Of a stretch of 64,000 nucleotides of DNA, positions 44,576-52,398 are shown piece after piece. The DNA comes from Cyclobacteriaceae bacterium (GTDB lineage Bacteria > Bacteroidota > Bacteroidia > Cytophagales > Cyclobacteriaceae), in the NCBI GenBank assembly GCA_016787665.1, contig JAEUUC010000002.1:246988-310987 (forward strand). The letters run 5' to 3'. The notes beneath the pieces were generated by a model. That model made no database searches, was not told the DNA's origin, and saw only the letters and a program-made list of their open reading frames with translations. Each line of letters starts with the position of its first letter. Within the stretch, counting starts at the first letter, position 1. Made by a program: the position numbers and the translations under genes.

Positions 44576-46387
44576 CTAACTGTTTCGCATATAGCGATCA
44601 GCCCAGAGTTGGAGAGACAAAAGAGACCAAGTAAAAAACGTATTTGGCATGGCGTTACTTTCAATTTGCTTTCGCCAATATGCAAAATCGATCCATGACG
44701 AAAATAATGACTCCGTTCCCAAATAGTCTAATAGGAGTGGTCTAAGATCACGAGAAAAAGAAGATTGTAAATCGATTGTAAAACCCTTTTTCGGCCCCGT
44801 GGCTTCCGGAACTCCAGTAAAAATTTTATGAAAAATTTGTTGAATCGGAATTTTTCGTCTCCTGAAGTAATCATTACAGCAATCTTCCGCGGTATATGCA
44901 ACCGAATATCGCAAAAATTGTTTGTCAGCAAATGGAACACGTGCTTCTAACGAATAGTACATACTTGCTCTATCCAACTTTTGTAACTGAAGTTGAAAAT
45001 ACCGTTGGATTGCATTTAACTTGATTACCAAATCAGGTTTCAAGTTCTTGTCTGGTTTCAAGCCAGCCAGAAACTCTGTAGCCAATTGTTCCTCATCAAC
45101 GCCCAAGACTTTGATTGCCTGCATCGGAGCCCAGCTTTGTTTTCGAAAGACCATTTGCGAAAAACTGGGAAAAAGCAATCCCGGCATTGACGGCCGAATC
45201 TTTTTCATAATCCTTCTGAAGAACAACGGATACCTATAAAAGGGAGACGCCTGCAGCATTGACTCCATCCTGTTGTATCCAAAAAAAAATTCATCTGACC
45301 CGTCACCCGAGAGTATAACTTTGAACTCGCTGCTCGCACCTTTGCAAACCATCAAGCTAGGTAGTGCTGAATAATCTCCAAATGGTTCTTGATAGGCCTT
45401 CTGAAAATCGAAAACAGTATCCTCAACATTCTTCGGTTCAATGATACAGTGCTTAATCTTTAGAAATTGAGCAAAATTTTTTGCGCGCTCTGACTCATCT
45501 AAGATTGAACCTGGGTTTGCTAACGTGAAAGCCGAAACCGGCTTGTCATAAAGTCTACTTGTAATTGCTGTTACAACAGCAGAATCAAGTCCACCCGACA
45601 GAAAAGTCGCAACCGGAACATCGCTAACCAAATGTCGTTGCACCGCCTCACTTAACTCCACATACAATTGCTCCGATGATAAAACATTTGAGCAATTTGA
45701 GTGGTAGAATTCCCGTATGTTAAAGTGCTGCCCATGAACAAGGTCCCCGGAGGAGTCCAATTCTACCCAACTACCAGGCTCAAGCTGCTTGATTTCATGA
45801 AAGACGGTGCGCGGTGCCGAATAATGTCCGGTTTCCAAAAATAGAGCCAATCCAACTTTGTCAAGTGTCAGTTTATTGCCAAAAGGCAACATGACCTGAT
45901 CTAACTGAGATCCGAAGGCCAAAAAATCTTGTGTCTTTGCATAATACAGCGGTTTCATACCTACATGATCCCGTCCAAGGAGCAACGTCTTTGTATGGGA
46001 ATCCCAAAACCCAAATGCAAACATCCCGTTGAATCGCCTCAACGCTTCGTGCCGCCACTTGATCAATGCCTGCAAAACAACCTCGGTGTCCGAATTAGTC
46101 AAAAACGTACAACCAGCGCGGGTCAATTCAGCTTTTAGAGCAACGTAATTATACAGTTCCCCATTGTACACTAACACAAATCTCCCGCACTTTGATGTCA
46201 TCGGCTGATGGCCACCACTGGTCAAATCTATTATGGCAAGCCTCCTGAATGAAAGTGCAATTTTACCGTCCGACCAAAACCCCTCATCATCCGGACCACG
46301 ATGCCGCATTAAACCGGCAGAAACTCTGGCAATATTTTCATAATTCAAACTTCCGTTACGACCAACAATCCCAAAAATTCCGCACAT
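44576..46387 (-). CDS. asnB: asparagine synthase (glutamine-hydrolysing)-like amidotransferase
   Basis: 603 residues, starting MCGIFGIVGRNG with Cys-2 as glutaminase nucleophile. HRGPDDEGFW, YNGELYNYVALK and NSDTEVVLQAL are the remaining glutaminase motifs. Synthetase: VATFLSGGLDSAVVTAI near 255 and LSGDGSDEFFFGYNRM near 355. It is the third full-length member, and the one nearest to canonical AsnB in its first motif. It sits between a methyltransferase and a GT4 gene with no gap. The likely acceptor is a sugar carboxylate, or free aspartate. Confidence 0.92.
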   Translation of the reverse strand: MCGIFGIVGRNGSLNYENIARVSAGLMRHRGPDDEGFWSDGKIALSFRRLAIIDLTSGGHQPMTSKCGRFVLVYNGELYNYVALKAELTRAGCTFLTNSDTEVVLQALIKWRHEALRRFNGMFAFGFWDSHTKTLLLGRDHVGMKPLYYAKTQDFLAFGSQLDQVMLPFGNKLTLDKVGLALFLETGHYSAPRTVFHEIKQLEPGSWVELDSSGDLVHGQHFNIREFYHSNCSNVLSSEQLYVELSEAVQRHLVSDVPVATFLSGGLDSAVVTAITSRLYDKPVSAFTLANPGSILDESERAKNFAQFLKIKHCIIEPKNVEDTVFDFQKAYQEPFGDYSALPSLMVCKGASSEFKVILSGDGSDEFFFGYNRMESMLQASPFYRYPLFFRRIMKKIRPSMPGLLFPSFSQMVFRKQSWAPMQAIKVLGVDEEQLATEFLAGLKPDKNLKPDLVIKLNAIQRYFQLQLQKLDRASMYYSLEARVPFADKQFLRYSVAYTAEDCCNDYFRRRKIPIQQIFHKIFTGVPEATGPKKGFTIDLQSSFSRDLRPLLLDYLGTESLFSSWIDFAYWRKQIESNAMPNTFFTWSLLSLQLWADRYMRNS

Positions 46388-47179
46388 CTATTGCGTTCTT
46401 ACGTACAACAATCGATGACACGCCCCCTCGGGCTTAAGCTCCTTCCGCACAATTTTGAAACCTTTTGTTACCAAAAAGGCAGTTATCTCCGACTCATGTG
46501 CAACTTCATAAGGCAAACCACCTAGCCAATCAACAACATCATAATATACGTTCATGCCACGCGCCTTTTGGTAGTTCCATCTAAATGGATTCTCCCTATT
46601 CTTGAGCCTTCGCCATATGTGACGTTTTAGAATAAATGAATACAAAAGAATTTTTTTTTGAAAAAAGTTACCTTCATTAAATTTCCTTTTCAAGGCTAAG
46701 TCTTGCTCATATCTCGGACCCTTGGCGTAGATTGAAATGAAAAAAGTACCACCTGGCTTAACCAACTCAGCTGCATTTTCAAGAGCCCGCCACATCGCTC
46801 CAGTATGGTGGAGAACACCCCAACTATAAACAATGTCAGATTTCGATATCGTTTGAATGAATGCTGCATCCAAAATTGATCCCTCTCGGACAAGCCAGTT
46901 TTTTGGAGCTCCAGACGAAAGCCAAAAACTCCGAGTCGATTCAACGCTACTCCGATCATAGTCAAAGGAAAAAATTGATGACGCCCCCAAGTTGTAAAAA
47001 CACATTGAATGAATACCAGAGCCCGAACCTACATCAATTACTGTCTTGCCCCTAACAAAGTCAGCCCCAAGCCAATCTTGAATATCGGCCTCAGCGCCTC
47101 TAATATTACTTTCCCGCACTGTTCTTGAATAATTCTTCCAATTCTTACCAAATGAAAACGTGATTTTTTCTAAGCTCAT
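46388..47179 (-). CDS. class I SAM-dependent methyltransferase
   Basis: 263 residues. GKTVIDVGSGSGIHSMCFYN near 47 (motif I), IFSFDYDRSSVESTRSF (motif II region), DIVYSWGVLHHTGAMWRALE near 115, and LVKPGGTFFISIYAKGPRYE near 140. The rest is helical with several aromatic residues and closes with KGFKIVRKELKPEGACHRLL. Ubiquinone-type methyltransferase fold. It is adjacent to asnB with no gap. Substrate unknown, probably a glycan sugar. Confidence 0.85.
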   Translation of the reverse strand: MSLEKITFSFGKNWKNYSRTVRESNIRGAEADIQDWLGADFVRGKTVIDVGSGSGIHSMCFYNLGASSIFSFDYDRSSVESTRSFWLSSGAPKNWLVREGSILDAAFIQTISKSDIVYSWGVLHHTGAMWRALENAAELVKPGGTFFISIYAKGPRYEQDLALKRKFNEGNFFQKKILLYSFILKRHIWRRLKNRENPFRWNYQKARGMNVYYDVVDWLGGLPYEVAHESEITAFLVTKGFKIVRKELKPEGACHRLLYVRTQ

Positions 47180-47191
47180 CTTGCAATAAGA

Positions 47192-48340
47192 TTAATACAA
47201 CCCCATATAACAGAACATTTTTCTCCAATTCTCCATGAGTAATTCATTACCCATCTTTGATAAATAGTCTCCGCGGATTCGTTTTGACATCATAAAAAGT
47301 AATTCACGATTAAAGTATAGCACACGAATCGCATGTTCAAACGCATCTTCAGTCAAGTCAACCAGAAGGCCATTTCTCATATGTTCAACTACGTATTCTG
47401 GGAATCCGACTTTCGTGCTAATTGAGGGTACATTTGAGAGTGATGCCTCGGCAAACATACTTGGCCCTGCATCACGGTCTGAAGCAATTAAGACAATATC
47501 AACATCGGAGTAAAACTTTGGTAAGCTATCATAACTACCGGAGAACTGAGTTTTGAGCTCAATATCAAGGCCGCTTTTTCGTAACTTCAAAATTACTGGC
47601 CTAATGATTGTATCAAAGTGTTTGAATGCGCGCCTGGGATTTCCAGTCCAGCCAATAATTAGTGTTTCAGACATAGGCTTGAGCCGCACATCGCGGCCTT
47701 CAAAAATATGCTCATCACGGATCGCAGTACAAAAAAATGTTTTTAGTCCAAGTTCAGTGAAGCGTCTCGAAATAGAAGGCGAGCCGCATAACACTGCATC
47801 GGTATAGGATAGATACTCGTCAACGAAATAGGATATTGACTTAATTTCCTGCGGATTAATTTTTCGGATATAGTCGAAATTACACCCAACGGGTGGAAAC
47901 CCGTCAAAATAAATACCCTTAACCAGTCTGTGACTGCGAAACACTAGCTTCGCATGTCGGTCAAAATAGTAATCAAGTTGAATAACAAGGTCGTACTTCA
48001 TCCAAAAGGGCAGTACTCGCCTAGAAAAAAGCGTGCCATTAACCTCAAATTTCCGCTGCCAAAAAAAAGTAAGCTTGTGGCCAAATAGTGTCCAGCAGGA
48101 TAGCTGCGCAAATGGTCGGAATAAAACCAGTCGATAAACAAATCTAAATAAATTCAGCAAATCAGTTTTTACCCGCTCAATAAATGACGGCCGACTTAGG
48201 AATCGATGACAAAAGGTATAGTCAACATACCAATCAAAGTCCTTGGCGAACGCTGCCCTGATATGACGCGCAAGGTTATCATATGCCCATCCTGGACTAT
48301 CGACATAAACAAGAATCCTTTTTTTTCTAGCGGAACTCAA
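47192..48340 (-). CDS. glycosyltransferase family 4-like
   Basis: 382 residues. N-terminal part is atypical (RILVYVDSPGWAYDNLARHI, aromatic-rich). C-terminal donor domain: SETLIIGWTGNPRRAFKHFD near 232, LKTQFSGSYDSLPKFYSDVD, then DAGPSMFAEASLSNVPSIST near 305, with one acidic residue conserved, and EYVVEHMRNGLLVD. The start overlaps the end of the acetyltransferase gene by 14 bases. AT-rich DNA. Classified as GT4 by the last two motifs only. Confidence 0.75.
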   Translation of the reverse strand: MSSARKKRILVYVDSPGWAYDNLARHIRAAFAKDFDWYVDYTFCHRFLSRPSFIERVKTDLLNLFRFVYRLVLFRPFAQLSCWTLFGHKLTFFWQRKFEVNGTLFSRRVLPFWMKYDLVIQLDYYFDRHAKLVFRSHRLVKGIYFDGFPPVGCNFDYIRKINPQEIKSISYFVDEYLSYTDAVLCGSPSISRRFTELGLKTFFCTAIRDEHIFEGRDVRLKPMSETLIIGWTGNPRRAFKHFDTIIRPVILKLRKSGLDIELKTQFSGSYDSLPKFYSDVDIVLIASDRDAGPSMFAEASLSNVPSISTKVGFPEYVVEHMRNGLLVDLTEDAFEHAIRVLYFNRELLFMMSKRIRGDYLSKMGNELLMENWRKMFCYMGLY

Positions 48341-48977
48341 TCTTAGAAAGTGTTTTCTTTATTGTTGCCGGCACACCCGCAACAAGTGTATTATCAGGAA
48401 CAGATTCTCTAACTACTGCACCCGCGCCAACAACAACGTTCTCGCCCAACCTCACGCCTGGTAAGATTGAGGCGTTTGTTCCTATGTTGCAGTAATTACC
48501 AATCATGCAGTTACCTGATATATGAACCCCTGGAGAAAGTTCCACAAAATCACCAATCACAGAATCGTGCCCGATTGTGCAGTTAAGATTTATTAGACAA
48601 CCATGCCCAACTTGGACGTTACTGGTGATGACTGTGCCGGTCATAACATTCGAGCCAAGTCCTATAACGTTGCCAAAGTGCCCAATTCGGGCATATGGAC
48701 TAATGGTTGATCTCAATTGTCCTCCCCACAAAATAAACTTAGAAGCTAGTCTCCGCCTTACTACCGGTCCGCCTAACCCTAAACAGAAAGCGTTGTCATA
48801 TTGCTTGAAAAACTGGCTCACCTTTTCCTCGGTACGCAACACTGCATATCTGTCAAATAACAAGTTTGGGATGTCATTCGAAACATCGTCAAAAAATACA
48901 ATTTGTTCGTCTGTTTGCACCTGAACTAAGACCTCTAGAACTTCCTTGGCAAATCCCTTGGCTCCGATTATTATCAT
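48327..48977 (-). CDS. sugar O/N-acetyltransferase, NeuD/PglD family (VioB-like)
   Basis: 216 residues. N-terminal domain MIIIGAKGFAKEVLEVL, then hexapeptide left-handed beta-helix repeats from about residue 95 (IGHFGNVIGLGSNVMTGTVI, VQVGHGCLINLNCTIGH, LGENVVVGAGAVV). It would acetylate the amino group of a 4-amino-4,6-dideoxy sugar or O-acetylate a sugar. It is directly downstream of an aminotransferase (12-base gap), the order found in VioA/VioB. A second family member is at 9852-10490, so two different amino sugars are likely made. Confidence 0.82.
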   Translation of the reverse strand: MIIIGAKGFAKEVLEVLVQVQTDEQIVFFDDVSNDIPNLLFDRYAVLRTEEKVSQFFKQYDNAFCLGLGGPVVRRRLASKFILWGGQLRSTISPYARIGHFGNVIGLGSNVMTGTVITSNVQVGHGCLINLNCTIGHDSVIGDFVELSPGVHISGNCMIGNYCNIGTNASILPGVRLGENVVVGAGAVVRESVPDNTLVAGVPATIKKTLSKIEFR

Positions 48978-48988
48978 ATACCAAATCT

Positions 48989-50068
48989 TCAGTTATTCTG
49001 ACATCGAAGTAAAATACGGGCAACAAAATCAATTTCCTCCATGCTTAGGCCAACATACAATGGAAGACATAATATTCGTCTCGAAATATCATCCGCCACA
49101 GGTGTTATTTTACCTTTCACATACCGCAATGACGAAAGTGACGGATAAAAATATCGTCTTGGATAAATACAATTTTCATTTAACGCCTTGATTGCTTTAA
49201 GAAGTGATTGTTCTGTTAAAAACAAGATTGGGAAATATGAATAATTCCATTCAGCCTCAGAATTAATCTGTTGATAACTAATATGAAGATTCTTCAATCG
49301 CTCCGTGTAATGCTCACACGCACGTTTACGAGAAGCAATTATTTGAGATATGTCTGGCAATATTGAAAGCCCCATAGCTGCATGAAGCTCTGAATTCTTT
49401 CCATTAATACCGACCATAGCAAAGTCATCGGGACCATTGTGACCAAAATTCCGCATAAATGCTAAGGTCTTTAGTAGTTCCGGGTTGCGGGTTGTTACGG
49501 CCCCACCCTCTATCGTGTGAAAAATCTTTGTAGCATGAAAACTGGCCGTGCTAACATCACCATAAGAAAATAAGGATTTTCGCTTATACTTCACACCAAA
49601 TCCGTGTGCGTTGTCATAAATTACTTTTAGCCCATATCGATTAGAAATTTCGTCAATCGTCTCGATTGCACAGGGATTCCCAAACACGTGCGTTGCCAAA
49701 ATAGCTGTTGTACGAGGTGTTATAGCCTCTTCGAGTCGTGACGGGTCCAGATTAAATGTCAATGGATCAATATCTACAAAGACCGGCTCACACCCCTCCC
49801 AAACAATACTTGATGTGGTGGCTACGTAAGAGAATGGCGTTGTGATTATCTCCCCTTTCAAATTAAGCGCCTTTATAGCAATCTGTAATGCGATGGTACC
49901 ATTTGTAACGAACAACAAGTGGTCAATATGAAGGTATTCCTTGATCTTAAGCTCAAGTTCATTAACCAAGGGGCCGTTGTTAGTGAGCCAGTTTCTCTCC
50001 CAAACACCTGCAACTAAACGATCAAAGGTTTCTTTTTCAGGCAAATATGGACGGGTAACGTTAATCAT
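48989..50068 (-). CDS. DegT/DnrJ/EryC1 aminotransferase, VioA-like
   Basis: 359 residues. NVTRPYLPEKETFDRL and ERNWLTNNGPLVNELE at the start, FVTNGTIALQIAIKAL for the PLP phosphate, VIYDNAHGFGV for the ring Asp, and SFHATKIFHTIEGGA with the Schiff-base Lys. The opening motif is the one seen in VioA-type transaminases that make dTDP-4-amino-4,6-dideoxyglucose. It overlaps wzt by 4 bases. RmlA/RmlB, which would provide the dTDP-4-keto sugar, are not in the window. The donor nucleotide is therefore uncertain. Confidence 0.85.
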   Translation of the reverse strand: MINVTRPYLPEKETFDRLVAGVWERNWLTNNGPLVNELELKIKEYLHIDHLLFVTNGTIALQIAIKALNLKGEIITTPFSYVATTSSIVWEGCEPVFVDIDPLTFNLDPSRLEEAITPRTTAILATHVFGNPCAIETIDEISNRYGLKVIYDNAHGFGVKYKRKSLFSYGDVSTASFHATKIFHTIEGGAVTTRNPELLKTLAFMRNFGHNGPDDFAMVGINGKNSELHAAMGLSILPDISQIIASRKRACEHYTERLKNLHISYQQINSEAEWNYSYFPILFLTEQSLLKAIKALNENCIYPRRYFYPSLSSLRYVKGKITPVADDISRRILCLPLYVGLSMEEIDFVARILLRCQNN

Positions 50069-51333
50069 TCGGCTTCAGTGGCGTTGGCGTTCGAAAGGGT
50101 AAACTCAAAGTTTGGTCGGATAAATCCCGGGATCTTTCCGTACCATTGAATATCCGTCCGGTCATCAAAAATCTCTATTCGTAGTGCGTCAGTTAGACTA
50201 AATACTGCTTCAGATTTATTTTTTACAATAAAGAACTTCAAGGAATACACACCAGCATTCAAAAAGTTGCCAGGAATTGAACAGCGACCAATGCAAAGGC
50301 CCTTCCGAAGGCGTGGAAGCGGGTCAAGGCAGGAAAAAACATTAAAGACAGTCTCACCACTCATAGTCAAAAGATGTAAGCTAATATTTGAACTCATTTC
50401 ATTCTGATAGTTCCAAAATTCAAAAATTATGTCAAACGGTGTACGAATTGAAAGAGCATCGCCACTAAATTCAACACGAACTGATTTCAACTTAACAACT
50501 TCATTTCCTGGAGCATCGGCCTCCGCCCACTCACTTGTGGCAAACCCTTGTCGGGAATATTGGGCTAGGTAATCCCCGACCACCATTTTCGAATGCCCAA
50601 TTGCTGTCACCTGCCCATTATTCAAAAGCAAGGTTTTGCCGCAAAGATTCTTGATTGCCTCAAGATTATGACTAACAAAGAGAACTGTTCGACCCTGATG
50701 TGAAACGAACTCCATCTTCCCCATGCACTTTCTTTGAAATTCAGCATCCCCTACTGCCAGCACTTCATCAATGATCAATATCTCGGGCTCCAGATGGGCG
50801 GCCACTGAAAAGCCTAACCGCACCCGCATGCCCGAGGAATAGAACTTCACCGGGGTATCCAGGTACTTTTCCACTCCGCTGAAATCCACAATCTCATCCA
50901 GCTTGCGGTCAATCTCTTTCTTGCGCATGCCCAAAATAGTACCATTCATGTAGATATTCTCACGGCCGGTGAGTTCCGGATGAAAACCGGTGCCCACCTC
51001 CAGCAGAGCCGCTACGCGACCATGAATGCGTACTTCGCCCTCGCTGGGCTCCGTGATGCGCGACAGAATTTTCAACAAGGTGCTCTTGCCGGCCCCGTTA
51101 TGACCAATGATGCCGAGCACCTCCCCCTCCTTCACCTCAAACGAAACATCACGCAGCGCCCACGCTACCGAGTCTTCGTCCCGGTCGAGCCGCGAGAGGT
51201 TGCGAATGTTTCTCAAATTTTGCCACGGGCTGCGCAAGCCGTTAATCAATGCACCCGTCAGTGTATCGGCTTGCTTATCGGCTTTGCCGATCCGGTACTT
51301 CTTACCAAGGCCCTTGACTTCGATAACGTTCAT
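50065..51333 (-). CDS. wzt: ABC exporter ATP-binding protein with C-terminal carbohydrate-binding domain (Wzt-like)
   Basis: 422 residues. NBD motifs: Walker A GIIGHNGAGKSTLLKIL near 74, signature FYSSGMRVRLGFS near 168, Walker B PEILIIDEVLAVGD near 188 and the switch His in VLFVSHN. After residue ~260 a beta-sandwich (Wzt_C-type) follows, e.g. SIRTPFDIIFEFWNYQ and NAGVYSLKFFIVKN, which in such exporters recognises the capped end of the O-polysaccharide. It pairs with the Wzm-like permease 237 bases upstream. The GC content falls at about the NBD/C-terminal domain border (near 50.7 kb). Confidence 0.93.
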   Translation of the reverse strand: MNVIEVKGLGKKYRIGKADKQADTLTGALINGLRSPWQNLRNIRNLSRLDRDEDSVAWALRDVSFEVKEGEVLGIIGHNGAGKSTLLKILSRITEPSEGEVRIHGRVAALLEVGTGFHPELTGRENIYMNGTILGMRKKEIDRKLDEIVDFSGVEKYLDTPVKFYSSGMRVRLGFSVAAHLEPEILIIDEVLAVGDAEFQRKCMGKMEFVSHQGRTVLFVSHNLEAIKNLCGKTLLLNNGQVTAIGHSKMVVGDYLAQYSRQGFATSEWAEADAPGNEVVKLKSVRVEFSGDALSIRTPFDIIFEFWNYQNEMSSNISLHLLTMSGETVFNVFSCLDPLPRLRKGLCIGRCSIPGNFLNAGVYSLKFFIVKNKSEAVFSLTDALRIEIFDDRTDIQWYGKIPGFIRPNFEFTLSNANATEAE

Positions 51334-51380
51334 TCTATAATTTCAGATTCCAGATTCACCGTAACGAACATCGGGTTTAC
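51334..51380. repeat. short AT-rich repeat, left side of the remnant
   Basis: Contains TTTCAGATTCCAGATTC at 51340-51356, similar to the GATTGCAGATTCCAAATTTC set on the other side of the four-helix-bundle remnant (51512-51531). Such degenerate AGATTCC motifs mark this gene family's surroundings. Confidence 0.4.
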
Positions 51381-51500
51381 TCAGGCATTTTTCCTCCTTT
51401 CAACTCGCTTATTGTAAGATGTTGTATTGATCAGACCGCATATATCCTGAGCCAGGGCACGGGCGGTCTGCCAAACTTCGGTATCTTCAAGATGTTTCAT
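51381..51500 (-). pseudogene. remnant of a four-helix-bundle (S23-type) protein gene
   Basis: 39 codons starting MKHLEDTEVWQTARALAQDI at 51500, which match the first ~24 residues of the four-helix-bundle protein family (normally about 115-125 residues). The rest of the sequence (SYNKRVERRKNA) does not follow the family, so about four-fifths is missing. It lies between wzm and wzt and is surrounded by short AT-rich repeats that often flank such genes in Bacteroidota. Probably non-functional. Confidence 0.55.
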
Positions 51501-51570
51501 TCTTAGATTTGAGATTGCAGATTCCAAATTTCGGATTTCAATACCTCTGGAATTTGTAATCCGGAATTTT
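51501..51570. repeat. short AT-rich repeats, right side of the remnant
   Basis: AGATTTGAGATTGCAGATTC, then CAAATTTCGGATTTC, then GGAATTTGTAATCCGGAATT, are imperfect direct and inverted copies of one short AGATTCC/GGAATTT motif. They fill the gap to the wzm stop. Confidence 0.4.
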
Positions 51571-52398
51571 TTAGGCGACATCGGCAAATACCCGCTCCAT
51601 CTTCCGGAAATAAAAAAGTCCGAACACAAACAAGGCCGTGGCAACGAGCGTGCCTTGTGCCACCCAGCCATAGGGGAACGGAAGGGTATGTAAAAATATA
51701 GACCGGAAGCCCTCAATAACACCCACCATCGGGTTGAGCGCATAGACCGACCGCCAGCCTTCGGGCACGTTGGTGGTTGGGTATACGACCGGGGCAGCAT
51801 ACATGATTAACTGGACCGCAAACACCATGGCGTGCTTTACATCGCGGTACTGCACCGCCATAGCCGACAGAATCATACCGATTCCCAGGCTGGTCATCAG
51901 GAGCACAACCAACAACCACGGAAGCCACACCACATGCCAGCTCGGCAACATTCGATACACAATCAAGAATACAATCACGAGGGCAAACGAAATCAGGAAG
52001 TCAACCCCCTTGGACAAGATCGAGGATAACGGGAGCACCAGGCGGGGAAAATATACCTTGGTGATCATGTTGGCATTGCTCACCAGGCTATTGGCCGAAT
52101 CAGTCAGGGTATTGGCGAAGAACGTCCAGGGTACCAGGGCTACCAGGCTGAACAAAAAATAAGGCACCCCGTTTGAGTCGATGCGGGCCAGGGTACCAAA
52201 AACCACCGTGAATACCAGGGTGGAGAACAACGGCTGAATGACCGCCCAGGCTACACCGAGAACGGACTGCGCATACTTGGCTTTTATGCCCCGAACTGTC
52301 AGGAACCAAAGCAAATCACGGTAATGGATCAGCTCTTTCCAATCGATACCCCGCCAGCCCCGCGAAGCCCTGATGACAAGGGAAGACGATTTGTTCAT
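51571..52398 (-). CDS. wzm: ABC exporter permease (Wzm-like, ABC-2 family)
   Basis: 275 residues with six membrane helices. Family markers: WKELIHYRDLLWFLTVRGIK near 20, YAQSVLGVAWAVIQPL and the last loop MVGVIEGFRSIFL. With Wzt it would carry an undecaprenyl-linked polysaccharide across the inner membrane. It directly follows the Wzc-like kinase gene (no gap) and is separated from wzt by the four-helix-bundle remnant, so the exporter operon has been interrupted once. Confidence 0.93.
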   Translation of the reverse strand: MNKSSSLVIRASRGWRGIDWKELIHYRDLLWFLTVRGIKAKYAQSVLGVAWAVIQPLFSTLVFTVVFGTLARIDSNGVPYFLFSLVALVPWTFFANTLTDSANSLVSNANMITKVYFPRLVLPLSSILSKGVDFLISFALVIVFLIVYRMLPSWHVVWLPWLLVVLLMTSLGIGMILSAMAVQYRDVKHAMVFAVQLIMYAAPVVYPTTNVPEGWRSVYALNPMVGVIEGFRSIFLHTLPFPYGWVAQGTLVATALFVFGLFYFRKMERVFADVA

